44,118 nucleotides of DNA from assembly GCA_965261915.1 (NCBI GenBank), contig CBDHDW010000009.1:1-44118 (forward strand), read 5' to 3'. Shown here piece after piece: positions 7,945 through 16,488 of this stretch; the stretch's first letter is position 1; every line of letters begins with the position of its first letter. This DNA comes from JAIBDK01 sp965261915 (lineage in GTDB: Bacteria; Pseudomonadota; Gammaproteobacteria; Arenicellales; Poriferihabitantaceae). The notes under the pieces are model-generated. The model made no database searches and had not been told where the DNA came from. It worked only from the letters and a program-made list of their open reading frames with translations. Made by a program: the position numbers and the translations under genes.

Positions 7945-9569
7945 TGGACTTCTCCTATGTTGTTTTTGAAGTGTTTTGGCGTCGGCTTTGCGGATTTGCG
8001 CGGCGTGGCGATCTGCGCCACATCTGCAATCCCTGCCACTTGCCTGCCGTCCGCGAGCCAGCCAACGGCATAGCACAGCGGTTCCAGTACAGCGCGGTAG
8101 CTGCGGCCCAGTAGCCAGCGTTTGCGCTGCTGCATCTCGGCGCGGATATCCGCGGTGCGGTGGCGGGCGATATGTTCAAGTGCGTGGCGGACTGCAAGGC
8201 GGGTTTTGCCCTCGGCGCGATAACCGTAGCGGACCAGTGGCAGGAAAATCAGATGATAGCCGGTTTGATGATAGGGCGACATGCGCCGGGCATGGGCGAG
8301 CCAGATCGCCTGGCGATAGGACCCAAAACCGTAGCGGGCGTTCATCGCGGTGCAGACGATCTTGTCTCCGCCACCATTGCCGCTTCCGGCGCCACCCCCG
8401 CCGAGACTATCACGGTCATGGCTGATGTCAGCCCACCCACCAACACCACCACTGGTGTCGACCCAGATACAGTCGCCACGAGAGCAGGATTCATATCCCG
8501 TTTTTGGCACGCGTGTCTCAGGCGCAAATGGCACAAGTGTCCATGGCACCGGCGGTGGTGGTGGCACGTAGCGGCAGGAGCGCACTGTTACAACCCATGC
8601 TGTATAGGCTGTGCTTAACTCGTCCAGCCATCCGTCACTGTGCCAGTCCACGCCAGTTACCGTTTTCTGACGTTGATATCTGATGTTGCCAGTATAGCCG
8701 GAGGGGCAGCTCGAGACCCTGGTTTTAGATGTCCGGTCATTGGCATTGCGATAGCACCTGTCGTCTGACACCGCCCACTCCCCTTCGATCTCGATCACGG
8801 CAGCCAGCAATTTCGGGAAACCCTGAAGATCAGGGCTGTCGTCAAATCTCCAGCGCCGGTCGATCTCACGAGCTTCCTTCATTTCGCCAAGCGGGTATCG
8901 CGGGTATTCTGCGCGGCAGACCCCGTCGCGGATTTCGGTTCTGTCACCGGGCGCGCTGCGTCGGATCCCGAATTTCCGCACCGCCGATGTCATATAGGCA
9001 ACAGTGTCCACGTCCAAGGCACCGCCAAACTTCGTGCCCATACAGGCTGGAATGATCTGGCTGCGGTCGCCGGTGATCAAACTCAAAACGCCCCCCACTG
9101 TTTTAACAATCCCCAGCGGTTCACCGGTGAACGCTGTGTCCGCGCGGCGGGCGCGCAATTCGGGGGCATCGACAATCTGTTGGGCGCTGAGCCCGTGCTT
9201 GAAACCGGTGCTGGTAAAATAACTCAAAAGCATGCCGTCACAATAGCGAAACCTGATACCAAAGCCAGCCAACACATCCATATCGAGGCTGGGCACCAGT
9301 TCCGCCGTGACCTGCTGGCGGGTGGTGATTTCGGCCAAGAGGTCTGCGGTACGCTTGCGTTGATCCGCTTCCGGCAACGTCGTGCCCCACTGCCAGGTGA
9401 TATATTTGCGGACTTGCGCGTGGGCTGTGGTCAACACGCCGGTGTAATTGGCCGCAGCATTCAAAACCTCGCGGCCCAGCGTCCAGCTGTCGTAATCCTG
9501 CGCCAGCAGGGCCTGCGGAGTGAGCGCAAGGCTGCCGGAAAGTGCCGATGTCAAAAGCATATTTCTCAT
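7941..9569 (-). CDS. large secreted protein with Gly-rich linker and C-terminal helical domain
   Basis: 542 residues. Signal peptide MRNMLLTSALSGSLALTPQA, cut near LLA. An N-terminal domain (to about 370) has several cysteine pairs. A Pro-rich strip (YVPPPPPVPWTLVPFAPETR) and a Gly-rich linker (GGGGAGSGNGGG) separate it from a C-terminal domain of about 120 residues starting DKIVCTAMNARYGFGSYRQA, with many His/Arg/Tyr. I remember similar C-terminal segments in phage-related and alphaproteobacterial proteins of unknown function, but cannot name the family. In the operon it replaces what in IncI systems would be no gene or a small one between pilO and pilP. An adhesin-like or assembly role is possible. 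Confidence 0.6.
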   Translation of the reverse strand: MRNMLLTSALSGSLALTPQALLAQDYDSWTLGREVLNAAANYTGVLTTAHAQVRKYITWQWGTTLPEADQRKRTADLLAEITTRQQVTAELVPSLDMDVLAGFGIRFRYCDGMLLSYFTSTGFKHGLSAQQIVDAPELRARRADTAFTGEPLGIVKTVGGVLSLITGDRSQIIPACMGTKFGGALDVDTVAYMTSAVRKFGIRRSAPGDRTEIRDGVCRAEYPRYPLGEMKEAREIDRRWRFDDSPDLQGFPKLLAAVIEIEGEWAVSDDRCYRNANDRTSKTRVSSCPSGYTGNIRYQRQKTVTGVDWHSDGWLDELSTAYTAWVVTVRSCRYVPPPPPVPWTLVPFAPETRVPKTGYESCSRGDCIWVDTSGGVGGWADISHDRDSLGGGGAGSGNGGGDKIVCTAMNARYGFGSYRQAIWLAHARRMSPYHQTGYHLIFLPLVRYGYRAEGKTRLAVRHALEHIARHRTADIRAEMQQRKRWLLGRSYRAVLEPLCYAVGWLADGRQVAGIADVAQIATPRKSAKPTPKHFKNNIGEVQ

Positions 9570-11101
9570 AGCATTTTGCCCTTTTCTGTGGGGACGGCGG
9601 TTTCCATGTCCGGGTTGGCGTCCCTTGGCGCAACCGCACTTTGTTCTTCAGCAATATCTGTGGGCGCGGCCTTGATGCCTGTGATGGACATCGGCACCAG
9701 CACCGCTCGGCGGGTGGTGATTTCCAAAGTGACGGTCTTGCCTGAACGACTGAGCCGGGCCACTTCGGCCCCCTCGATGCGCCCCACCCGCGCGAATATC
9801 TCGTCAAACCCGCTTTTCAGCATCACCCGCACTTTGGCGTTCATGCCACCCGCGTTCGAACCGCCGCCCTCAAGCACAATGCTGTCGGCCAGGCCCAGAA
9901 ACACCGCTTCCGTGGCGGCCAGCAATTCCGCCGGTGCCATGGACACTTGTGCCATTTGCGCCTGAGACACGCGTGCCAAAGACGTTGGGTCGCTCTGATC
10001 CGGGATCGCCTTCAGCAGCGGCACGGCAATCTCAAAGCTGGAAAACAGCCGGTTGCCGCGGATTTCCATCGCAACGGCACTCCCCGCATAGACCGCCTCC
10101 GCCGCTTGCCGTGCGATGGCGGCATCAAAGCCGCCGCGCAGCTGATATATCCGGTAAGCCAGGGCGAGGTCATGCGCCACGGCGCGGTCATTCGCCAGGG
10201 CGAGGTCATTCGCCTTTGCGGGGGCAAAGCCTGTGATGGCCGGATCGCGCATGGCGGGCGTGGCGCAGCCTTCGGCGGTCAGTTGCCAGCCCGGTGCGGT
10301 TGGCCAGATACCGGCAAAGGCGGCCAGACAATTGCGCCCGAAACCGGCCTCGTCGCGGAAGGTGGTTAGAAGCGGCGCGATCTGTGGTGCTGCAACCACG
10401 GGTTTGGCGTGCTGCCCGGGAGATAAAAACAGGAAACCGGCGGCAAGCGCCAGCGTGGCGGTGCCTGCGACAGCGGCAATCTGCCAGACCGGTCGTTTGG
10501 GCGCGATCCTGCCCTCGACACAGACGGGTTCGGATGATGAGGCAGTGGGGTCATCCACTGTGGGGTCATCCACTGCGGGGGGACACAAAGAGCACATCGG
10601 AACGCGGCGGGTGACCTCTTCGGCGATATCTTCGGCCAGATCGGGCGCGATTGCCAGCCGGTCAATCTGGCCGGAACTGCACTCCGCTTCAATATGGCTG
10701 ATCAGCTCTGCGCGGGTGTCAAACAGCCGCTCCGCCCCGATCGCCGGCTTGCCATTCACCAGAACGGCGGCAAAGTACAGATGCTGTTCTGTCAGCTCGA
10801 AAGCACAGAGAACACAGTTACCAATGACATGGTCAATCCGGTCCTTTTCGGACAAATCGCCCGCCAGCACGGAAAGCAGCGCCGCGACGCCAAGATATTC
10901 AGGCTCTTCCGGTACCAAAGCCGTGCGGTCATCCCAATGCAGTGCCAGGTCATTGGCGGCCAATGACCTGGCTGCCAATGACCCAATCGATGACCCGACT
11001 GCTGCCATGGACCCGCGTCGCAGGAGGCTGGACGGCCTGCCGGGCCCCCAGGTCAGCCCGGCCAGCACCGGGCGATCGGCGTATGTGAATATCTTCGGCA
11101 T
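9566..11101 (-). CDS. pilO: PilO-like pilus accessory membrane protein
   Basis: 511 residues. A cytoplasmic N-terminal half is followed by a single membrane helix near residues 209-227 (IAAVAGTATLALAAGFLFLS) and a periplasmic C-terminal half, the layout of the type IVb PilO/pilin accessory family. It sits directly downstream of the secretin gene, sharing the base pairs around 11101, and upstream overlaps the next gene by 4 nt. It contains in-frame repeats: a 15-bp unit twice at 10546-10575 (VDDPT VDDPT) and an 18-bp unit three times at 10164-10217. The latter encode Asp-Leu-Ala-like repeats. Family assignment is by topology and order, not by a catalytic motif. Confidence 0.65.
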   Translation of the reverse strand: MPKIFTYADRPVLAGLTWGPGRPSSLLRRGSMAAVGSSIGSLAARSLAANDLALHWDDRTALVPEEPEYLGVAALLSVLAGDLSEKDRIDHVIGNCVLCAFELTEQHLYFAAVLVNGKPAIGAERLFDTRAELISHIEAECSSGQIDRLAIAPDLAEDIAEEVTRRVPMCSLCPPAVDDPTVDDPTASSSEPVCVEGRIAPKRPVWQIAAVAGTATLALAAGFLFLSPGQHAKPVVAAPQIAPLLTTFRDEAGFGRNCLAAFAGIWPTAPGWQLTAEGCATPAMRDPAITGFAPAKANDLALANDRAVAHDLALAYRIYQLRGGFDAAIARQAAEAVYAGSAVAMEIRGNRLFSSFEIAVPLLKAIPDQSDPTSLARVSQAQMAQVSMAPAELLAATEAVFLGLADSIVLEGGGSNAGGMNAKVRVMLKSGFDEIFARVGRIEGAEVARLSRSGKTVTLEITTRRAVLVPMSITGIKAAPTDIAEEQSAVAPRDANPDMETAVPTEKGKML

Positions 11102-12885
11102 CAGTTTACCCTCCGCCTGGCAGTCCGCACGGTTGTGCCGCGCCCTGCATTCCGCACTGCCGGCAGGATGGCCGGGCGCACCAGCACCACCATGCGGATT
11201 TTACGGGTCTTGCCCTTGGCGCTTCCCCCGAGCCCGATGAACCGCGCGAGACCGGTGCCCTTGTTGGCGCGGGTGGCGCTTTCCTGTTCATAGCCCGACA
11301 GCACCAGGGTTTCGCCGGGCGCCAGCACACTGTCGTTCTGGATCACGCGTTGATCGACTGTGGGGAGCTGTACGGTCTCGTTGCCGGTGGTGAAGGTTTC
11401 CAGCTTGACCAGATTGTTTTGCAACAATGTCAGGGAAAGCTGTATCTTGTCCTTGCCCACCAGCCTTGGCAGGGCATGGATGGATATGCCGGTATCAACG
11501 ACGGCGGCCTTGATCTCTGTTTCTTTGTCGCCGTTATCAGTGGTTTTGGTTGTGGTACCCCCGATATAGCTTTGCGATCTGGTCAGCACAATCGGCGCGA
11601 CGACACCGCTCTGGGCAATGGTGGAACCAAGCCGGTAATCGACCACGCTGCCTTCCTGTGCCAGTGCCTGAAAGCTGATGGATCCGCCGCCCGACTGCAA
11701 GGTGGCGACGCCACTGCCGGTGAGTGCGCCGAGCGCTCTGGTAAAACTGCCATCTGACCCTGTAACATCCAGCCCGACGGCAAACTCATCGGATTTGTCA
11801 GCGTCGATAAAATAAATCGCGACCTCCAGCGCAATGCGGGTGGAGAAGATCGCTTCGAAATCTTCAATCACCCCGGCGGCCTTGCGCTGCACGGAAGGTG
11901 GGCCAAAGATCGAGACGCGACCGGCAGATTGCGAGAGGGTCACTTTGGCGGGTGGTGGCGCGACTGCCATCAGTTGGGTTTCCAGATCTTTCCACGGATC
12001 ATAGCCGCCAATGCTGCGGCTCAAGGAGGCACTGCTCCCGCCGCCTTTGACACCTGCAATCGAGGTCTGAAGGCTTGTGGTGCCGATGGGCAGTGACAGG
12101 CTGTAGCGTTTGGTCACCATCCGGTCAAAGGTGATGGCGGTGCCGTCGAAACGCCAGGCCAGATCCATGCGGGCGGCGATCTTGTCGAGGACTTTGGATA
12201 ACGCACCTTCGTGTTTGAGCACCATTTTGCTGCCGATGGGGATCTGGATGACATCGCCATTTGCCAGGCTGTAAACCCGGCGGATATTGACCGGCAGGTC
12301 CGTTTGCTTCTTGATCAGCGTGGCCAGGGCCTTGATGCCGACGGCTGACCCGCGTGTGTCGATATTGATACTGCGCGCGCCTTCCAGTGCCCGGGGCAAG
12401 GGTTTGCCGCTTTGGGTGCCCTGTGCGACCACAACCGCCTCGCCGTAATACGGGCGATCCACCACATGCACCTTGCCGCGTCCTGCGGCCCGCAAGCGGT
12501 CGCGCTGGTCACCGGTCAGCTTTGAAAGCCGTGCGGTGGTGTCATTGGCGGATTTGATGCCGTCGCAACCTGAGACCACCCCGATGCAAAGCACCAGCAG
12601 AGCCAGACGGCAGAGCGCTTTGCTCAGGCGCTTGGGTGTTGATGTGTTTTTCCCGGCAATTCCAAAGTGTGTTCTGGACACGCTGCACCATTGAAAACCC
12701 GATACCACGCTCTCGTGAATGCGACGGGCTGCAAAAGCGGGTGTTTGTTCGTTCAGCAATGTCACCCCTCTCTCGACTTCTCGGGCCAGTTTGGCCCTGC
12801 CAGTCCGACGGGGCTTGCAAGCAAGCCCTGCCGAGGCAATGGATGACCCTGTTACAGATGACCCTGTTACAGATGCCCCAGTCAT
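11101..12885 (-). CDS. pilN: PilN-like outer-membrane secretin lipoprotein
   Basis: 594 residues. The secretin core is clear in the last 250 residues: VAIYFIDADKSDEFAVGLD, the TGISIHALPRLVGKDKIQLS strand region, and QLPTVDQRVIQNDSVLAPGE followed by TLVLSGYE, the conserved secretin signature. A lipobox VVSGC puts the lipidated Cys at residue 107 after a helix LCRLALLVLCIG. The start at 12885 overlaps the preceding stop (ATGA), so about 85 extra residues precede the signal peptide. Those residues are encoded by a 15-bp tandem duplication (12842-12871) and a palindromic repeat (12770-12840). A secretin lets the pilus cross the outer membrane. The displaced signal sequence is odd and might hinder export. 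Confidence 0.87.
   Translation of the reverse strand: MTGASVTGSSVTGSSIASAGLACKPRRTGRAKLAREVERGVTLLNEQTPAFAARRIHESVVSGFQWCSVSRTHFGIAGKNTSTPKRLSKALCRLALLVLCIGVVSGCDGIKSANDTTARLSKLTGDQRDRLRAAGRGKVHVVDRPYYGEAVVVAQGTQSGKPLPRALEGARSINIDTRGSAVGIKALATLIKKQTDLPVNIRRVYSLANGDVIQIPIGSKMVLKHEGALSKVLDKIAARMDLAWRFDGTAITFDRMVTKRYSLSLPIGTTSLQTSIAGVKGGGSSASLSRSIGGYDPWKDLETQLMAVAPPPAKVTLSQSAGRVSIFGPPSVQRKAAGVIEDFEAIFSTRIALEVAIYFIDADKSDEFAVGLDVTGSDGSFTRALGALTGSGVATLQSGGGSISFQALAQEGSVVDYRLGSTIAQSGVVAPIVLTRSQSYIGGTTTKTTDNGDKETEIKAAVVDTGISIHALPRLVGKDKIQLSLTLLQNNLVKLETFTTGNETVQLPTVDQRVIQNDSVLAPGETLVLSGYEQESATRANKGTGLARFIGLGGSAKGKTRKIRMVVLVRPAILPAVRNAGRGTTVRTARRRVN
12770..12840. repeat. palindromic repeat inside pilN, copy 1
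   Basis: Begins with CTCTCGACTTCTCG, then the stem GGCC-AGTTT-GGCC and CTGCCAGTCC; a second hairpin GGGCTTG/CAAGCCC follows. The first 37 bp are identical to those at 13606. It is read in frame in PilN as the peptide RRTGRAKLAREVER. Confidence 0.8.
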
Positions 12886-13949
12886 AGCGGCCTGCCGATG
12901 CGAATAACCTTGTTGGCATAGACAGAGATCGCCAGCGGGCGGCCCGCGCCTTCAAAGCCGACAACCAGCTGATCCAGCGCGTCCTTGAAACTGCCGCTGA
13001 TTTTAACCGGCACGGAGAGTTTCCATTCCTCAACCCCGTCGCGTACCACAGTATGTCCGGCCTTCCTGGCCCAGCGGGTGATGACGTCGGAGACAAACTC
13101 CCCGGGGCGTGCGGTCCAGACGGGCAACGGCCGGTTCATCGGCTTGACGGCCACTGGTTTGGGTGCGGGAGCTGTTTTTGCCGCACCGCTTCGGGTTTTG
13201 CGCTGAAGCGATGCGGTTTGACGGGTTGGCGCCGCGCAGGGGAGGGTCAGCACGGTGCCGACCCGCAGGGTCGTGGCGGATTTTACGGTGTCTTTGTTGG
13301 CCGCGATGAGTTCGGGGTAGCGTTTGGCACTGCCAAGCCTGGCCTTGGCGATTTTCGAGAGCGTGTCGCCGGTGCGCACGGTATGGGTCGGACAGGGGTT
13401 GGCTTGTTTTTTGGTTTTACGACCCTTGCGGCTGAAAATGCCGGCGGCATCCAGCGGACCTGTGGTTCGGGCCGCGCCTGATTCGTTTCTGGCGGTGCGT
13501 GGAGATGCCAGAGTCCCCGTTGGCACCTTCTGCCCCTTTGCGGATGCCAGACGTGATTCTCTGGCACGATTTGCTTTGAGCGCGGCCTCGAACGATTGCT
13601 TTGGCCTCTCGACTTCTCGGGCCAGTTTGGCCCTGCCAGTCCAGCGGCGCATGGAATGCCCTGCCGGCCCAACGGCTGCGGTGCTGCGCAGGGCGGCGGT
13701 TTTTGGTATCAGGGATTGCCAATCGGGGCAGCGAATGAGCGCTGCGGCTTGGGCGGGTTGCCAAAAGATTACAACTGCGCTTAAGGTGGCGGCACCAAAC
13801 AGAATTGAGACCCAGCGTGAGCGGAAACCCGCCAAAAACACAGAACACCCCGATATTAAACGCGAAAAACCGTTTAAAGCCCTTGACTTACGCCCGGATT
13901 TCGGGGGGGGGGGGGGGGGGTACTTCTCTGCATTTTCAGGTCTCTCCAC
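12882..13949 (-). CDS. LysM + TcpQ-like pilus protein, poly-C tract at its start
   Basis: As read from GTG 13949 the frame is open for 355 codons. A membrane helix lies at about 47-70 (WVSILFGAATLSAVVIFW), a LysM domain at about 190-240 (HTVRTGDTLSKIAKARLG), and a C-terminal TcpQ/PilL-like domain begins at WTARPGEFVSDVITRWARKA. Such proteins bind peptidoglycan and help place the secretin. GTG 13949 has no SD. A better start is ATG 13933 with GGAGAGA upstream, but the 18-C tract right after it puts that start out of frame and leads to an early TAA. Tract lengths of 16 or 19 would restore it. A palindromic repeat (13606-13678) is read in frame in the linker. First gene of the pil operon. Confidence 0.75.
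   Translation of the reverse strand: MERPENAEKYPPPPPPKSGRKSRALNGFSRLISGCSVFLAGFRSRWVSILFGAATLSAVVIFWQPAQAAALIRCPDWQSLIPKTAALRSTAAVGPAGHSMRRWTGRAKLAREVERPKQSFEAALKANRARESRLASAKGQKVPTGTLASPRTARNESGAARTTGPLDAAGIFSRKGRKTKKQANPCPTHTVRTGDTLSKIAKARLGSAKRYPELIAANKDTVKSATTLRVGTVLTLPCAAPTRQTASLQRKTRSGAAKTAPAPKPVAVKPMNRPLPVWTARPGEFVSDVITRWARKAGHTVVRDGVEEWKLSVPVKISGSFKDALDQLVVGFEGAGRPLAISVYANKVIRIGRPL
13606..13678. repeat. palindromic repeat inside the LysM/TcpQ-like gene, copy 2
   Basis: Shares 37 identical bp with 12770-12806, then diverges into another short hairpin (GCAT/ATGC) and CCTGCCGGCCCAACGGC. Read in frame as MRRWTGRAKLAREVER. Confidence 0.8.
13903..13920 (-). promoter_or_regulatory. 18-bp homopolymer (poly-C on coding strand), candidate phase-variation tract
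   Basis: Eighteen consecutive G on the plus strand, i.e. C18 in the coding strand, 9 codons into the frame from GTG 13949 and 4 codons after ATG 13933. It is by far the longest homopolymer in the window. Homopolymers of this kind slip during replication in known contingency loci. The exact length here could also be an assembly error. Confidence 0.75.
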
Positions 13950-14224
13950 GCCACACGGTGTAGGGCAGGTTAGAACACCGCTTGCCGTCTGGCAAGAAAA
14001 AATCTTGCGCGCAGCGCGTTGTTTGCGGCGCCTGGCCCGTCACGCGCGGGATCCGCCGGTCCTGATTCTATCTGCAAAGTTGAACCTATACTTGAGAAAC
14101 GCACAAGATGTGGGTATGACTCTCCCTAAAGAATCCAGATAAAGGGAGGCAGAGCAGCAGAAACCCCGCAATAAACCACCTAAAACCGAAAAACCGCGCA
14201 GAGATTGCACGGCATTAAGGTTAT

Positions 14225-14268
14225 GGTCAGGCTTTAAAACGAAATTGCATCTGTTTTTTAGCCTGACC
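14225..14268. promoter_or_regulatory. inverted repeat upstream of repC
   Basis: GGTCAGGCT (14225-14233) and AGCCTGACC (14260-14268) form a perfect 9-bp stem around an AT-rich loop ending in T6. It sits in the 13950-14393 gap between the divergent pil operon and repC, which must also hold both promoters. It could be a terminator, an operator or part of an antisense control RNA; the sequence alone does not decide. Confidence 0.45.
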
Positions 14269-14393
14269 TGACCCGCTTTTCAAGTCAAAACTTCAGTTTT
14301 GGCGATGAAATTCTGTGTGCCTGCGATTTTTGCGCCTCAATCGCGGCGTGATGCCCAATGAAAAGCATCACAAAAACAGAAAAGAGGACAGCA

Positions 14394-15689
14394 ATGTCAC
14401 ACAGATTACAGGCCCTGCGCAACCCGCAGGACAACCATACAGATGTATCACCACCACAGGATCCACAGCCACCACAGCCCGCGTATCCGGTCTTGCCCGA
14501 CAGTATGCAGCGCGGTGCGCTGGAAGGCCTGCTGCTGGATGTCAGCAAACATATCGGCCTGTCCGACAGCCTGCTGAAATCCTTACTCACGATGTTGCGC
14601 GCAACCCGGCCGTCCGACTGGACCGACCCGACACGCGAGCCGGTCTGCTTTACCATGCAGAGCAATATCGCCTATCTGGTTGGCAAGGACGCCCGCTCGG
14701 TGCGCCGTGACGAGGCGGCTCTGGAGCTGCACTTCGGGTTTATCCGCAAGGATGTGGCCGGCAACGGCAGCCGCTGCCGCTTCAGGATGCACGGGGATAG
14801 CGAGTTCAGGCAGGGCCTGTCGTTCACGCCGTTGATTGAAGCGGTGCCGGACTTGCTGGCTTTACGGGCACAATTAGACACGGACCGGCAGCAGGTGGTG
14901 CGGCTGAAGCGCATGTGCAGTGCCTTGCGCCGTAACGTGAAGAACAGCCTTATGGCCCTGCAACCGCGTTTCCCGGACAATACAGCCCTCAAAGCCATTG
15001 CCGCGCAGTATCTTGACTGGCCGCGCCGGTACGCGGCGTTTAAAACACTGGACGCGCTTGAAGATCACCACAAGGCGGTGTTAATGACCTCCGAAGCGAT
15101 CGATGATCTCACCCGAATGTTGACAGATATGTCCGCTCCAGCGGACACCGGAGTCCGCCGATATATACAAGATACAACTCAAGATCACTCTGTAATTTGT
15201 AATGCGAGCATGGATAAGTTGGCTGACGGCACGCCGTCAGAAGATAATTCGTTAGCAGCTACGCCTGACGGCTCCGCTGATTGTTTAGAAAATAAGTGTG
15301 GCGGGGCTGAGGGTGCAGTCAACAGTGAATTTATCGAAAAACTGAACCCGCACCGGTTGTTTGCCTTGAGTTCTGAGGAGATGCGGCTTTATATCCGGCA
15401 GCATCAGGGGCAAAGACCATCGCCTGCGGCGATGGATTTTATTCTGGCCGCGATCGACCGGTTGCCGGAGTTGGGGATTAACCGCTCGGCTTATGATGCG
15501 GCGGTGGGGCAAATGGGTGATATGGCCACAGCCCTTGCAATTCTGGTGATTGACCGCAACCGGTTTCACCCGGAAACCCCGATCCAGAACCCCGGCGGGG
15601 TGCTGCGCGCGATGACTGCACGGCATAAAGCCGGAAAACTCAATCTGGTGGGGAGTTTGATTGGCTTGACCCGGAGGATGAAAACGTGA
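14394..15689 (+). CDS. repC: RepC-type plasmid replication initiator
   Basis: 431 residues from ATG 14394, preceded by AAGAGGA; an in-frame ATG at 14358 lacks an SD. The N-terminal half is RepC-like with a winged-helix region (FTMQSNIAYLVGKDARSVRR), and the C-terminus has the family ending NPGGVLRAMTARHKAGKLNL. RepC initiates replication of alphaproteobacterial repABC replicons, and the origin normally lies within repC; here the AT-rich stretch about 15160-15290 is the likely place. The usual repA and repB genes are not upstream; the pil operon starts there in the opposite direction. The partition job may be done by parFG at 34 kb. Confidence 0.85.
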   Translation: MSHRLQALRNPQDNHTDVSPPQDPQPPQPAYPVLPDSMQRGALEGLLLDVSKHIGLSDSLLKSLLTMLRATRPSDWTDPTREPVCFTMQSNIAYLVGKDARSVRRDEAALELHFGFIRKDVAGNGSRCRFRMHGDSEFRQGLSFTPLIEAVPDLLALRAQLDTDRQQVVRLKRMCSALRRNVKNSLMALQPRFPDNTALKAIAAQYLDWPRRYAAFKTLDALEDHHKAVLMTSEAIDDLTRMLTDMSAPADTGVRRYIQDTTQDHSVICNASMDKLADGTPSEDNSLAATPDGSADCLENKCGGAEGAVNSEFIEKLNPHRLFALSSEEMRLYIRQHQGQRPSPAAMDFILAAIDRLPELGINRSAYDAAVGQMGDMATALAILVIDRNRFHPETPIQNPGGVLRAMTARHKAGKLNLVGSLIGLTRRMKT

Positions 15690-15774
15690 GGATGGGGGCA
15701 TTGGCGTTAAAAACGGGGTGTGCCTTTCCCTGTAAGCCCGGTTTCGGCCGCCGCACGGCCAGTCGCAATGGGGG

Positions 15775-16473
15775 GTGGCAGATATGACAGGTTCAGACCG
15801 GAAATCAAAAAAGACAGGTGATGTCTTGACACCGCTGCAACAGTGGCAGCGCATGGCCATGGCGGAAAATAAACGCGCGGCGCGCGGCTGGCTGGGGCTG
15901 GAGAACGATAAGCCCGTGTCACTGCGCGAGATCACAGTTGTGGTCGCACCCGGGCCCGGGGTTTCGCCGGAGGCCAAGGCATTCAGAAAGCATATGCAGC
16001 GGTTGTATCTGGACGGGTGTGACCCTGCTGCAATTGCAGCGCAGCTCGCCTGTCCCGCAGCCCTGGTCAGGACGAATTTACGGGGTCTCGATACTGTAAA
16101 ACCCTTACCGCCACGCACCAAAGCATTACGGATGCGTATCCAGCGGCTGCATCTGGACGGGTTTGCCCCGGATGAAATTGTAGCAGGGCTGGCGTGTACC
16201 GAAGCACATGTCTGGAAATATTTGCGGGATCTCTATCAGGAAGGGCGGAACAGACTGTCGGATGATTATCGACAGATGCGCGTGGCGCGTATATATGCGC
16301 TGAAACAGCAGGGTCTGGCCTTGCAGGAGATTGCCGAACGGATGGGTGTCAACAAAGTGCTCTTGAACAAGGATATGCGTGAAAGGCCGCAAAAACCGGC
16401 CGGCGCGGCATCCAGGCGCGAAAATGGGGTGTGCCCTGCCCTGCCACATGTGGGCTGGCGGCGAAATCGATGA
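15775..16473 (+). CDS. putative DNA-binding protein with three HTH-like repeats
   Basis: Up to 232 residues; GTG 15775 or ATG 15784 could be the start. Three similar helix-turn-helix-like blocks are visible: MQRLYLDGCDPAAIAAQLAC, IQRLHLDGFAPDEIVAGLAC, and YALKQQGLALQEIAERMGVN. The spacing and repeated Leu-Asp-Gly-x-x-Pro pattern suggest internal duplication. It lies 86 nt after repC on the same strand, with two further small genes following closely. A role in control of the replicon or transfer is inferred. No named family recognised. Confidence 0.65.
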   Translation: MADMTGSDRKSKKTGDVLTPLQQWQRMAMAENKRAARGWLGLENDKPVSLREITVVVAPGPGVSPEAKAFRKHMQRLYLDGCDPAAIAAQLACPAALVRTNLRGLDTVKPLPPRTKALRMRIQRLHLDGFAPDEIVAGLACTEAHVWKYLRDLYQEGRNRLSDDYRQMRVARIYALKQQGLALQEIAERMGVNKVLLNKDMRERPQKPAGAASRRENGVCPALPHVGWRRNR

Positions 16474-16488
16474 AAGGAAAAAACAACG

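Noticed and set aside
13903..13920. Poly-G tract as a pure sequencing error
   Set aside because: Cannot be excluded for the exact length, but so long a tract is unlikely to arise from nothing; kept as a finding with the length in doubt.
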